NCBI GenBank assembly: GCA_017562135.1
Contig: QEYB01001173.1
Location: 51,626-115,625 of the forward strand
Source of the DNA: Dipylidium caninum
Lineage: Eukaryota; Platyhelminthes; Cestoda; Cyclophyllidea; Dipylidiidae
DNA length: 64,000 nucleotides
Reading direction: 5' to 3'
Shown here: piece after piece, positions 13,988 through 24,084 of the stretch
Layout: each line of letters begins with the position of its first letter
Position numbering within the stretch: the first letter of the stretch is position 1
The notes under the pieces: model-generated
Told to the model about the DNA's origin: nothing
Seen by the model: the letters and a program-made list of their open reading frames with translations, nothing else
The model's database searches: none
Translations under genes and position numbers: made by a program

Positions 13988-14309
13988 TTAAAAGGGGTAA
14001 AGGCGATCATCTTCCATCGCCTCGTGGTGTTCAAGCGCAAGTATGTCAGTGCCGTATATGATCGGCGAATGGTGCAATAAAATATGCCAAAAACGATCGC
14101 CGAACTTAACCTAAACAGATTGTGATGAGACAATTATTTACTTTAACCCCATAGTAGCATCCTCGATCAATTTCAGAAACTAATTGAAGTAATTCTAAAT
14201 CATCAGGAATCGTGCCAAGAATGCATTGAATGTATTTTCTGATTGGAGGCATAAGCCTCTTTGTTTCCTCCGGTGTCGGGGTTGCGGGCTCAGGGTGCAA
14301 CAGGTACAT
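13988..14309 (-). CDS. Divergent stefin-like (cystatin family) gene with degenerate inhibitory loop
   Basis: Two exons: 14309-14142 (56 codons) and 14110-13988 (123 nt including the stop), joined by a 31-nt intron with GTAAAT donor and TTTAG acceptor. The product is 96 residues with no signal peptide, the size of a cytosolic stefin. It aligns along its length with the stefin at 17.2-17.6 kb: PTPEETKRLMPPI against PSEEDKRLFAPI, and KFGDRFWHILLH against EHGDAVWHIRVH. The intron position is identical and the second exon has exactly the same length. The residues that insert into papain-type proteases are altered. The first loop reads EIDRG instead of QxVxG, the N-terminal CGAP is missing, and the second hairpin has SP instead of LP. 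It is open throughout, so it is either a neofunctionalised paralogue or a young pseudogene. Protease inhibition is therefore doubtful. Confidence 0.7.
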
Positions 14310-16427
14310 AACGATATAGACTAACGGCAGTTCGAAAACCCTCACGAGTGCGGTAAGTTAAAACAAGGTGCATAACCTTAAAAAATAGCTAGTGTATGCT
14401 TCCTAAAATAGCCTCAGAAAGAAAATTTAATTAATTTCAAAACAAAAAAGTTTTGTACAATTTGTTAATTATGGTAAACTTGAGTGTTTTGGCATGTTAA
14501 ATTTAATTACATTTAACCTTCAGAAAATAATTAGAATAATTGACTAACACGTTCATCCTAGGCAAAGAGAGCTGAACAATAAAATTGAGTCGTTTGTAGC
14601 TTTTTCATTTAATTTAATTTCCCGCACCGATGCCGCCACGCCCGCTCCGAATTAAAGTTCAGCATACCGTAATTCGCCTTATATCTAATCATTTTTCAAA
14701 GCGCTTTGTAGCATTAAATAATTCCATAAGAAACAAATAGCATGCAGTTGAATTAGTTAAGGAAATAACCTTCGCTGCTTCGTATTAGTGTCCGTCACTC
14801 CTACATACTACATCGACGTCTAAATCATTTAATGTTTTTATAGTGGACAATTCAATATTTTAACCAATTTCACATTTATCCTGGATTAGCAGGTTTAGAC
14901 GAAAATGCGACGGCAAACTGACTCCTTCTTCCGTTCCAATTTTTACACTGCCAGTTTACTGCCGCAAATGCACAACATTTTTCAGCGGGATTTTGAGGGT
15001 GCAGCCTGGTTCGAAAATGAGCTCCCCCCTCTCCCAATTTCTTGACACACGCAGCCTAATTGCTCTATGCTCTGATCAGCTCCTTTTAACTTCGTTACTT
15101 TGTGCTGCTTGCATCTGACCGATTTTTGGTTATACCTGGTTTTTTACGGCATTAGCTACCTAATTCGACCTGTTAAATTAACAGTGCGGCTTGTGGTCCA
15201 TCACACAAAAGTTGTTCTAATGACCATCATTTTATTTTGTAAGTAAATTTTCCTCCTAGAGGTTCCTCCTCGCAAGACGTCAATTTCTTTACCAAAAGCG
15301 AGGACGTGTCTCTGCACAAGAATTGTTTACTCTCAGGCATGATTACTTTCATCTTCCGGTCCCTTCCAGATGACTCCCATAATCCTGTTAGGCCACCTAA
15401 CTCTCAAATGTAAACAATAATGTTTGTACTTGGCCATGCTTTAGGTTAGTCGAAGTCTTCGGGAGCCGCAATTCTTCGACTCAATTTTATCTTCACAAAT
15501 TTGGGTAGCGCGTTGTTTTTGGTTCTTCTAATTGGCCACTGGAGGCGATCGCAAAATTCCTATTCTGTTTATCTACAGCAGGGTTTTCACGACTAAGCGT
15601 TGCGATCGCTTCTCTCGCATTGCCTTCATGCTGACTGGTGCCACGCGGTTGAAGAACTCGTGCCCTGTGACCTGAGTCCGGTTGTACATGTACATGGAGA
15701 ACCAGGCAACAACGACCCGCTGACCACACTACGCCGATAAGGTGGAACAATTGACACCTCTAGAAATAAGGAAAGTTGAAAATTTGTGCGGACATGATTT
15801 TTATACCCTTGACATCAGTGAGCACTTCGAGGATGTCAAATTGTTTTGACATCTCGCACGTATCGAAGGCCTTAGTTCGTCTAAAGAATTTGCTTTGTCC
15901 GAACGCTGTGGACAGGAGGTGAGAAGGCATATAACGACCACCCTTTGCAAAGCAAGCTCCTTGAGCAACCTAACAATCCTCGGGAATAGCTCAAATTCCT
16001 ATTGTTGAAGGACGCCAGCCCGGACGGCATGGAGGTGGCAGTCACTGCTACAATGAGTCTAGTCCATTCAACTTTAGTTCTCACCAGATCACCACCTCAA
16101 AGAGCACCGCCACCACCACAGTACCTGGCGTCGATGGCGCTGTCAGTAGCACCCCTAGGACACCTTTGCTATACACAAAACGACGCAAGCATGTTCTCAA
16201 GGGGCGTACGAGTGGGATATGCGCTCTGAAATCTTATCGGTGCCCCAAAAATTGAAAGACTATTTTCAGTGCTCAAGTTGAACGGAACTATTTTTGAAGA
16301 ACTTGGTCCATGAGGTTATTGACAGTCGCACCGTGGCCCAGAGTACAAATAACACCACCGAGTGGTAGTCCTCATCACGACTCCGACGCCTCTCACCTCA
16401 GAGATCTTCAAAGCAAGATAATGAGCC
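14310..16427. other. Spacer between stefin copy 1 and the CDK fragment
   Basis: AT-rich sequence up to about 15.2 kb, then mixed composition. The minus-strand frame at 15493-15750 and the frames near 15.9-16.2 kb show no recognisable domain or matching splice partner. Confidence 0.4.
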
Positions 16428-16788
16428 CTCATTAAATGATTAACAGACAATTTAATAATGGAAAGCAATTAAAAGCCCATTGACCCTAGAGGAGTCAATC
16501 AGTGATGAGCACTTTACGAGTGCCGCTTTCAATATTCGCAGGAGATGCAAAAGTGCGTGCTATCAGATTTCTTTGCACTTGAGAAAATTGGAGAAGGTTT
16601 GGGGTCACGTCCACCTATGTAACCAATTCAGGCACGTATGGGGTCGTGTACAGGTGTCGAAACAAGAAGACAGGGCAACTCAAGGCCATAAAAAGAATGA
16701 AGCTTTTAAAGTCCAATGAAGGAATACCTTCAGTAGCTATTAGGGAAGTTTCACTTCTCAAAGAGCTGCAACATCTTAATACGGTGGT
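16428..16788 (+). repeat. Segmental duplication copy 1 (5' end of the CDK gene)
   Basis: About 361 bp match 20918-21278 with roughly six to eight substitutions by eye. The match covers about 115 bp upstream of the ATG, exon 1, the 35-nt intron and exon 2. It ends abruptly near the exon 2 donor, where CCTAATATAGTGG becomes CTTAATACGGTGG. Confidence 0.9.
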
Positions 16789-16801
16789 GAAAATGCCTTA
16801 G
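16545..16801 (+). pseudogene. Truncated CDK1-like gene copy (exons 1-2 only)
   Basis: This carries the ATG, the glycine-loop codons, the 35-nt mini-intron (16597-16631) and the cyclin-binding helix (PSVAIRE) of the kinase gene at 21036. After the helix it runs into unrelated sequence and stops at TAG 16799-16801. The catalytic loop, DFG, activation segment and C-lobe are missing, so it cannot encode a kinase. The reading frame of the duplicated part is undamaged, which points to a recent event. It lies between the two stefin copies, as expected from tandem duplication of a stefin-CDK unit. Confidence 0.85.
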
Positions 16802-17247
16802 TAATACTCAAACCTACCTTGATTTAAGGGCCACGCTTCTGCAGATTTGACGAACATACATATCTCTACTTGAATTACAACTCGTAGACAGTCGCCCCGA
16901 CGCCAAAGTACCTTTCGATTACCTCGGCGAGCGCGACTAAAAAAAATCCCCAAATTTAATACGTGTAGTGTTTATCAAGTAATATGACACAGGCTAGTCA
17001 GAATAATATTTTAGATTTACTAAGACGAGTCTGTGGCGATTATGGACTTTTTTCCGACTCAGTCCAGACCTGCAAAGTACTCACGTCCGTGTACCAAACT
17101 ACGCCTCCGTTAATAGAATAATCCCGATATGAATGACATCCCGGTCAAAAGACGGCAGAAAAAACTGGAAAATTATATTAATGGAATGAGGATAAATAAT
17201 TCACTAATAAGAAAGCATGAGCGAATATGAAAGAGATGAATGGCAGA
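16802..17247. other. Spacer without a recognised gene
   Basis: Mixed to AT-rich sequence between the CDK fragment and the stefin. It probably includes the 3' untranslated region of the minus-strand stefin. Nothing else is seen. Confidence 0.4.
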
Positions 17248-17577
17248 TTAGAAGTACTTGAGGGGATCGCCAGGGGCAGCTACTTTGTGACTATGAACCT
17301 TTATTTCTGCACCGTAACATGGCAGAGCCTCATGAACTCTAATGTGCCAAACAGCATCGCCATGCTCAACCTAAATGCTTGAAAATTTACAAAGTGCTCA
17401 TACCTTAAGAAAATGATTGACACCATTAACAATCTGACGACTGACTTCAGTTATCTTAATGTCTGATGGTTCGCTGCCGGTTTGTTCACGAATGTACTTT
17501 TCCGCAATCGGTGCAAAAAGCCGCTTGTCTTCTTCACTTGGCGGGGTGGGAGCCGATGGTGCACCGCAGAGAGGCAT
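17248..17577 (-). CDS. Stefin (type 1 cystatin), cytosolic cysteine-protease inhibitor
   Basis: Two exons: 17577-17404 (58 codons) and 17370-17248 (123 nt including TAA), joined by a 33-nt intron (GTATGA donor, GCATTTAG acceptor). The product is 98 residues, the standard stefin length, and has no signal peptide. The start is chosen because MPLCGAPSAP matches the typical stefin N-terminus with its binding glycine. The inhibitory loop QIVNG fits QxVxG, followed by VNHFLKV (strand B), VWHIRVHEALP with the second-hairpin LP, and a C-terminal DPLKYF. Stefins are tight reversible inhibitors of papain-type proteases such as cathepsins B and L. In parasitic flatworms they regulate the worm's own cathepsins and sometimes host ones; which applies here cannot be seen. 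A second, degenerate copy lies at 14.0-14.3 kb. Confidence 0.9.
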
Positions 17578-20500
17578 AAGGGAGACCCTCAAGACAATCG
17601 CAATGTCCGGTGCAAAATAGAACTGGTTCCAACAAATATCAGTGACCAATGTAGAGGATTTTCATAAATTAGTGTCCGCATGCCTAGTAATTATCATTGA
17701 ATTTTATTTCTATTTAAAATGTTGCTGGAAATTTTTTTAAAGTTTTATTTTATAATTTAAAATTAATAGTAGGTAATTGAACCAGCAATAAACGACGAAT
17801 ACTAGTCAGGGTGGTTAGTTATCCGATTGTTTCTGAATATTGCAAAAGTCAACGCCGTGAAAATTATGTAACAAAACTTGCCTATCTTGTATGAAAAGAA
17901 AAATAACAAGTGGCAGCCCCAAACATTAACTTTGTGACTTTCATATGCGAATTCACCTGGAGAAAAAACCTTCATTTTCGTCATTTTGCAATTAGTTTAC
18001 GATCCCCCAAGCCAGCATATGTCCAGTCAGTATCGTGGTAAAGTGTGCCTTCCCTTCCTTTGAACAGGGCCGACCTCTTTTTGACTGCTGCCTTTAAATC
18101 GTCCGGTTTATGACAATATTTCTCCAAATAGAGATTTTTGTTCGGCTATCAGAGACTGTACCTTTACCAAATGCTTTAAATAAAATTCTCTATGCTTCTG
18201 CAGCATGTCCTCCTTAGTGATATTTATATAAAATACAGTGTCGCAAATGGACTTCGTCAGTAGCTACGCATCGCATTGGAGCCTAACAAGAACTAATTTT
18301 TTCTTGGTTAATTTGCTGCGTCAGCAACCACATATTCAGCGAGGAAAAGAGAGAGACGAACATGCGCCAAATAAGCACGTGCTATATGTCAAAAGCTCTC
18401 ATAAAAACGAACAGAACTTTTTGATAAGGCTTATATCACCCATTGTAAATAAGCCAATTTATATAAAAAAAGACCGCAGAGTCTTGGCAGCGCAGCTCGA
18501 GCGCAAAGGGTTAAAAGTGACTACCACACCAGTACATGCGTCCCGGCTCTTTGCCTTCTACAAGCTCTCTCCCTGTCGTCAAAGGGCCCACCGAGACCTG
18601 TTTGGTGTGATCGTCACGAATCACGCCGTGGAGCCTTTGTAGAGCCGGAGAATTGAGTCACCCCTCCCGAGTTGTCGAGTGATGAGCGTAAAGGCGTGGA
18701 AGCGTGGACGCAGCTTTCTCGTGGAATTGAAAAGAGTAGAACGCGACTGGACATGAGGAGTGAAATGTGGGGAGTCACCCCAGACAGGCGTTTCGTGTTT
18801 AGCCTAAAGACACTTTTGCGGTCCTCCAGTACCTCTGAGCTTGATTATCTCGCGCCCATTATTTTTGTCAGCTCAACATTTCGGGTTAGTTCAAGGCATC
18901 GCATTACCACATCACTGTGAACAGTTAAATGACAGGCAAAAAAAGTGACGGCTGTGAGTATTTCGGGTACAGCCGCTTCCGTGTATTTTGTCCGCCTGAG
19001 TAGGGAACGCCCGTGTGTTTGGCGATAAATAATCCCCAGTTCCTTATCTTGAATCAGCAAAACCATTCCTTGCCATTCGCCATTCCGCAGAGAGGCTGAC
19101 ACTCGAAGACCCCTTGAAGAAGAAAGGAAAGCGGCGAATCCCGTAAGTCAAAAGTGTATCTCGTCAATATTAGGCCACTGGTTGCCCTCCTGATTGGAAC
19201 ACCTTTTCCCGTTGGCGCATCTCCTCTGCACAGGGGAAGGATCCACCACCGACAACGCAAAGGGGCCAACAGGAGTGGCGGAGACAAGTTTTGCGACTGG
19301 ACAAGATGGCAGTCGATGGAAAGGAAGATAGGCCTTTGAGCCGTAAAATCGCAGATAATAGGGAGTCACGGTGATGAGAGGCCTCGAGATTATTGTTGAG
19401 CTGGACGCTCACAATAATAACATGAATTCCGCCGTGAGCTCCAACTTCCCATTCAGGAAAGACTTGGACTAAATCGCCACCTCTCATGCTCAGATGATCA
19501 CTTCCTGCCTTTTGGCAGGGCAAATTGGGAAAATTCCCAACGATTCTCAAATTGCCCTATTCAGTGTCCGACCGGAGAGCGAATGTCCAGTAAGGAATTT
19601 TGACCGGGAGACTATTGGTCTTTACTTGTACCCCCTGCGTAAATATCAAGAATCTTGAGAAATAAACAGTAATTATTGAGCAGAAGCGACATTATCAAGC
19701 TTAGTGGCGAGTTGAATCTACACTCAGCGTGAAGTTGCCTTTAATATCAGTGCAAAATTGGTTTTGCACCGTCCAGGTGAGTGAAATTACCTGTCGAATG
19801 AATCACTTGGCGGATGGAGGTTGTTGGAATCGTTGAACAACGCTCCGTCGATCGTCATCGCCACGAGTGCGAGCGGCGAGATGCATTTGATGCTCTTCTG
19901 TGCCGTCGTAGTATCGGATAAGGGTTTAAAAACCAAAACAATTTCACGCAACCTGTGTCGCACTCGAGTGCTTCTCTGAGCATCCAGATTGAACCGCGAT
20001 GTCGCTACTATCATCTGTCCAGACGCCCTGGACGAAGTCGACACGGGATTGGTTACAAGGAGAACGCAAACATCTCCAACCTCGTCTCTGTAGGTTGCTT
20101 CAAGCTCTCAAAGAGTGTCCATGTCAGGCTAGTCTGGAGTCCATTTAGTCGAGACCCACACAGATGGAGGAGAGGCGACGCCATTCCACGTCCAGGTTGC
20201 AAGTCACGCGACATGCCACTTCGTTTATTTACGCCTACAACCAATTGACAATTGCGTGGGGAAGAGCCCTACCTCCCTCATGCCGCACCCCATCATCACG
20301 ACGAGGTGGGCGGATTCTCCTCCACCACCACCGCTACCGGTGAACACATTCTCTCCGAGGGACACGTCAAATGGAGAAGGATGCTGACAGCCCAACAAGA
20401 GGGGCGATTCAGCTAACAAATGCTTCGTCTGCGGAGGGCTACCTCTTCAGTCGCCTCAAGTGGACCTCTCGGTGCTTTGAGTGCCTCCGCGTCGCCAGCG

Positions 20501-20917
20501 GTGATGTGACCGAGTCTTTCCATGCAGAATTCGACCTCTCCGCCCTCCTTCCCTCCGTTGCAATCCGCGTCAGAGTGCTCTGGGCACATTGTGTCACCAG
20601 TTGTTCGCCTTCCTCATTTCTGATGCTGATGAGTGGAAACTTTTTGAAGACAATATAGTTTATAATGGTGCACCTTGTTGTAGGCAAGTTATCTGGAGGA
20701 CCGATAACGCCAGATTAGAGCACCTTGTGCGATAGACGAAAAACTGTGTTGGGATAATACGTAAATGAACTGCATCCTCCGATGCAATGCATTTTAATTA
20801 CAATAAACACATGAGTGATATTAAAGAGGCGAGAGCAAATGAATAATGCGCCCGTAATGTGATATTTGGTTTTTAGAGTCCATGCAATACGAATAAACAC
20901 GTTTAGGTGGGTTAGTC
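17578..20917. other. Spacer; one possible unassigned exon near 19992-20089
   Basis: No gene could be assigned. On the + strand, following an acceptor at CATCCAG (about 19991), an open stretch reads LNRDVATIICPDALDEVDTG and is followed by a GTAGGT donor. Further open frames at 20371-20658 (EGYLFSRLKW) look vaguely protein-like. I do not recognise them and could not chain them in phase. The 134-codon frame at 18238-18642 shows no domain and is probably chance. Confidence 0.35.
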
Positions 20918-21278
20918 ACTCATTAAGTGATTAACAGACAATTTAATAATGGAAAGCAATTAAAAGTCCATTGACCTTAGAGGAGCCAATCAGCGATGAG
21001 CACTTTACGAGTGCCGCTTTCAATATTCGCAGGAGATGCAAAAGTGCGTGCTATCAGATTTCTTTGCACTTGAGAAAATTGGAGAAGGTTTGGGGTCACG
21101 TCCACCTATGTAACCAATTCAGGCACGTATGGGGTCGTGTACAGGTGTCGAAACAAGAAGACAGGGCAACTCAAGGCCATAAAAAGAATGAAGCTTTTAA
21201 AGTCCAATGAAGGAATACCTTCAGTAGCTATTAGGGAAGTTTCACTTCTCAAAGAGCTGCAACATCCTAATATAGTGG
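20918..21278 (+). repeat. Segmental duplication copy 2 (5' end of the intact CDK gene)
   Basis: Partner of 16428-16788. Because the match includes about 115 bp upstream of the ATG, the proximal promoter or 5' untranslated region was duplicated along with the first two exons. Confidence 0.9.
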
Positions 21279-22393
21279 CGTAGGTCCTTATAAACTAACA
21301 GCTTTGTTAGCTTAGAGGAAGTAATTATTGATCGTGGACAATTGTACTTAGTCTTCGAATTTCTATCAGTGGATCTTCAGTGTTATTTAGAACGCAATTG
21401 CAAAACGGGTGGACTACCTCCCGAAACCGTTAAAGTAGAGCCTTGTTCTGATTCATTTCCACTGTAGTTGTTCATGTACCAAATGCTTCAAGCTTTACTA
21501 TATTGCCACGCAAGGCGAGTTCTTCACCGCGATTTGAAACCCCAAAATATATTAATTGATGTGGATCGAAATGTTGTCAAACTGGCTGATTTCGGCTTGG
21601 CTAGGTCTTTCGACTATCCACTGCGAAGATTGACACAGACGGTAGATTTTTTCCATGTTTTTTTTAAATTATTCCGATTATTTTAAATTTAATAGGTTTT
21701 AACACTTTGGTACCGCTCCCCCGAACTTCTCTTAGGCGAAACTTTATATTGCGGCGGTGTGGACATGTGGTCAATGGGCTGCATTTTTGCGGAAATGGCT
21801 ACGGGGCATCCCCTGTTCTGTGGAGACTCGGAAGTTGACCAGCTTTTCAAAATATTTCGAATAATGGGAACACCTACTGAAGAGAACTGGCCGAACGTCT
21901 CGAAGTTACCGAATTACAATCTAAGTTCCTTTCCTGCTTGGCGTTCCAATAGACTTTGTTCTTATAGAAGAATAATACAAGCGCTTGATACAAATGGGCG
22001 TGATTTATTAATGTTAAGTATCACCCACTTTGCAAATGTGAACGTTTTACCAGGAAGCGTGCTTTCTTTGCCGTTTTTCTATTACCCAAGTGGTGATCTG
22101 GACCTCGGCTACACCTAGTGAAACTCCAGCTTTTTTTATAGGCTCTTCTTCTATACGACCCGTTATCTCGTATTGATGCACGGCAGGCTCTTTTGCACCC
22201 CTACTTTGTCTCCCTCGACATGGAATTGCTGCCAGCTGTTGGCGAGGAATTCGTTGGCTTACCTGTCGACAAAATTCCGCCCGCTTTTGCTGAGATATTT
22301 GATGCTGCCATTTCCCTTGCCGACAGTAAATTGGAGGTAGAAGGAGAAGAGGAAAATGCAGAAGAGACGCCATCAGAAAAAATGGTACTCTGA
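21036..22393 (+). CDS. CDK1/CDK2-like cyclin-dependent kinase
   Basis: Six exons: 21036-21087, 21123-21279, 21311-21434, 21468-21641, 21696 to about 22013, and 22142-22393. The first three introns are 35, 31 and 33 nt and the fourth is 54 nt. The product is about 358 residues. Visible motifs: GEGTYG with the inhibitory Thr/Tyr pair, PSVAIRE (a PSTAIRE variant with Val for Thr), catalytic [11 protein letters not shown] in ADFGLAR, an activation-loop threonine in [23 protein letters not shown], and [18 protein letters not shown]. This is the cyclin-activated Ser/Thr kinase fold of cell-cycle CDKs. The C-terminus runs about 55 residues past HPYF with an acidic tail ([14 protein letters not shown]), longer than usual. 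The exon 5/6 junction is unresolved: the reading frame wants a join after ATG 22011-22013, where no canonical GT fits the phase. CDK1 and CDK2 cannot be separated by eye. Confidence 0.88.
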
Positions 22394-24084
22394 GATTTCG
22401 AGTATGGTTAATTGTTGCAAAAGTTTAACTATTATTGACGTCCTGCTTTCTCTTCTAATTTTCAAGCCAAAAATAACGCCCTCCACGGTCTTGCTAGGCG
22501 CGACACTCTATCAAATCTCAGCAGCTCGTGAAAAGGGTAGATCCGTAGAAGGCGAGAAAGGAGAAGGCGTTGAACAACAAGGTGAGCCATCGGAGTTCGA
22601 AGAGGGGACTGTCCAGCCCCTGGCTTAGAGTCATCACGCCAATATGTCAATTGACTAGGTTCTACCTCTCAGCTCCCCAAATTGCACAAACTTGTACTTT
22701 TGTTATGTGAATTATCTGCTAACCTCGGCTACGGCCTGAATGTTATATTTTTGTTTAAAACTTCGACTTATTCCTCCCCTACTTTGTGCTGCTACCGTCG
22801 AGAAATGGAAGGGTGGTGTGATGCTTCAGACTCTAAAGCCAATCTACACTCACTTCATCATTGCATGTCTCCAATCACTGAAGACAAATTCTACTGAGTC
22901 TCCAACAACAGCTAATTGGAAAACATTGTCCGGAAGTACTCTTCTTCGCTTGCAGAACCTCGCAAAAATTGCTTCGTATATTCTACAGGCGGGAAAGTGC
23001 CGATCATGCAACTGTCTGAGATGGATGAGTGAGTGAAGGGAGGAATGATGGGATAGCGGAGATATAAGTTGTCTGATGGGCGGCTCATGTGCCTGAAATT
23101 GTTCTTACTTTTCACCATATCCTCTGCAGTTATGGCTAAGAAGGAAGAGGACGAAAAAGATGTAAGTTATGGAACGGAGAGGTCATGTCAAAGCCCCCGA
23201 GGATGAAGTCGAAGGACTTAAATTTGAAACATGAGGGCTCCGGTCTCCACGAGGACAGCAAAGACAATGCCAAACACGAATGCGAGGCCGATCATAGCAC
23301 AGATTGCTTAGTTTATCGTCACTCACGGAGGGCTGAGGGATTCGAAGAGCTGAAAAGGTGTGATGCTTGATTAATGAAATTTAATGCTAAAGCATAAGTA
23401 ATTACATCTGCTGCAGGTTTCGTGGCGAAATTTCTTATTTTCTCACGTAGAGTGAAGAATTTCGAGGCGCAGTGTGCAGCAGTTGATCTTCAGCACCGCC
23501 AACTTTCGTCACGCGAATTCTAATCATTCTGGCCCTTCTGAACAGAATTCAGAGACCGCAAAATTTATCGGAAATCGATAACCCCAAGGGGGTGTTGCTC
23601 CGACACCCCTGCGGCCATCTTCGTGCGGACTGACGAATTGCTTTTCAGAATAAAACGAAGAAGGACTAAAAGTGGAGGGTCGCTGCTGCGCTGGGATGGG
23701 TGAGAAGCGGCCGAGGATGGCCGGTGGGGGTTTATTCGAGGAAGGATACCGTCTGTCAGGAGATTCGGAACAGGAATCCTATTGGAGACGAGAGCAACGC
23801 TCGGTGAAGAGACGAGGAGGCCGATGAGATGCCCAGAGTGACGGACCTGGGAAAAAACCCATTTTGGGAAGGGAGCAAAAAACAATATCTTGCGTTTCTT
23901 CTGTTGATTAGGACTACAGGGGACGGGAATATTGGTCGCATCCACGCTCCACATGGCATTCGAATGTCCGCAAGTAAACGAGTCGGATGTTCATGAAATA
24001 GTGAAGTGCTGCCCAACCTCGGCGTCCAGAGGCCTTGTGGCAAATTTCAAGCTTCCGTCTGTATTCCTTCCACCCCTCCCAGTG
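22394..24084. other. CDK 3' flank and spacer up to the inverted repeat
   Basis: Contains the probable 3' untranslated region of the CDK gene and several short open frames (22356-22628, 22740-23036, 23565-23954) without recognisable domains or consistent splice partners. The left arm of the first inverted repeat begins at about 24085. Confidence 0.4.

Noticed and set aside
16480..16719. 79-codon ORF repeated at 16480 and 20971
   Set aside because: It reads through the 35-nt intron in the wrong frame. The kinase frame starting at the ATGs 16545 and 21036 explains the sequence.
18238..18642. 134-codon ORF between stefin and CDK
   Set aside because: No domain, codon composition unlike its neighbours, and no supporting promoter or homologue recognised.
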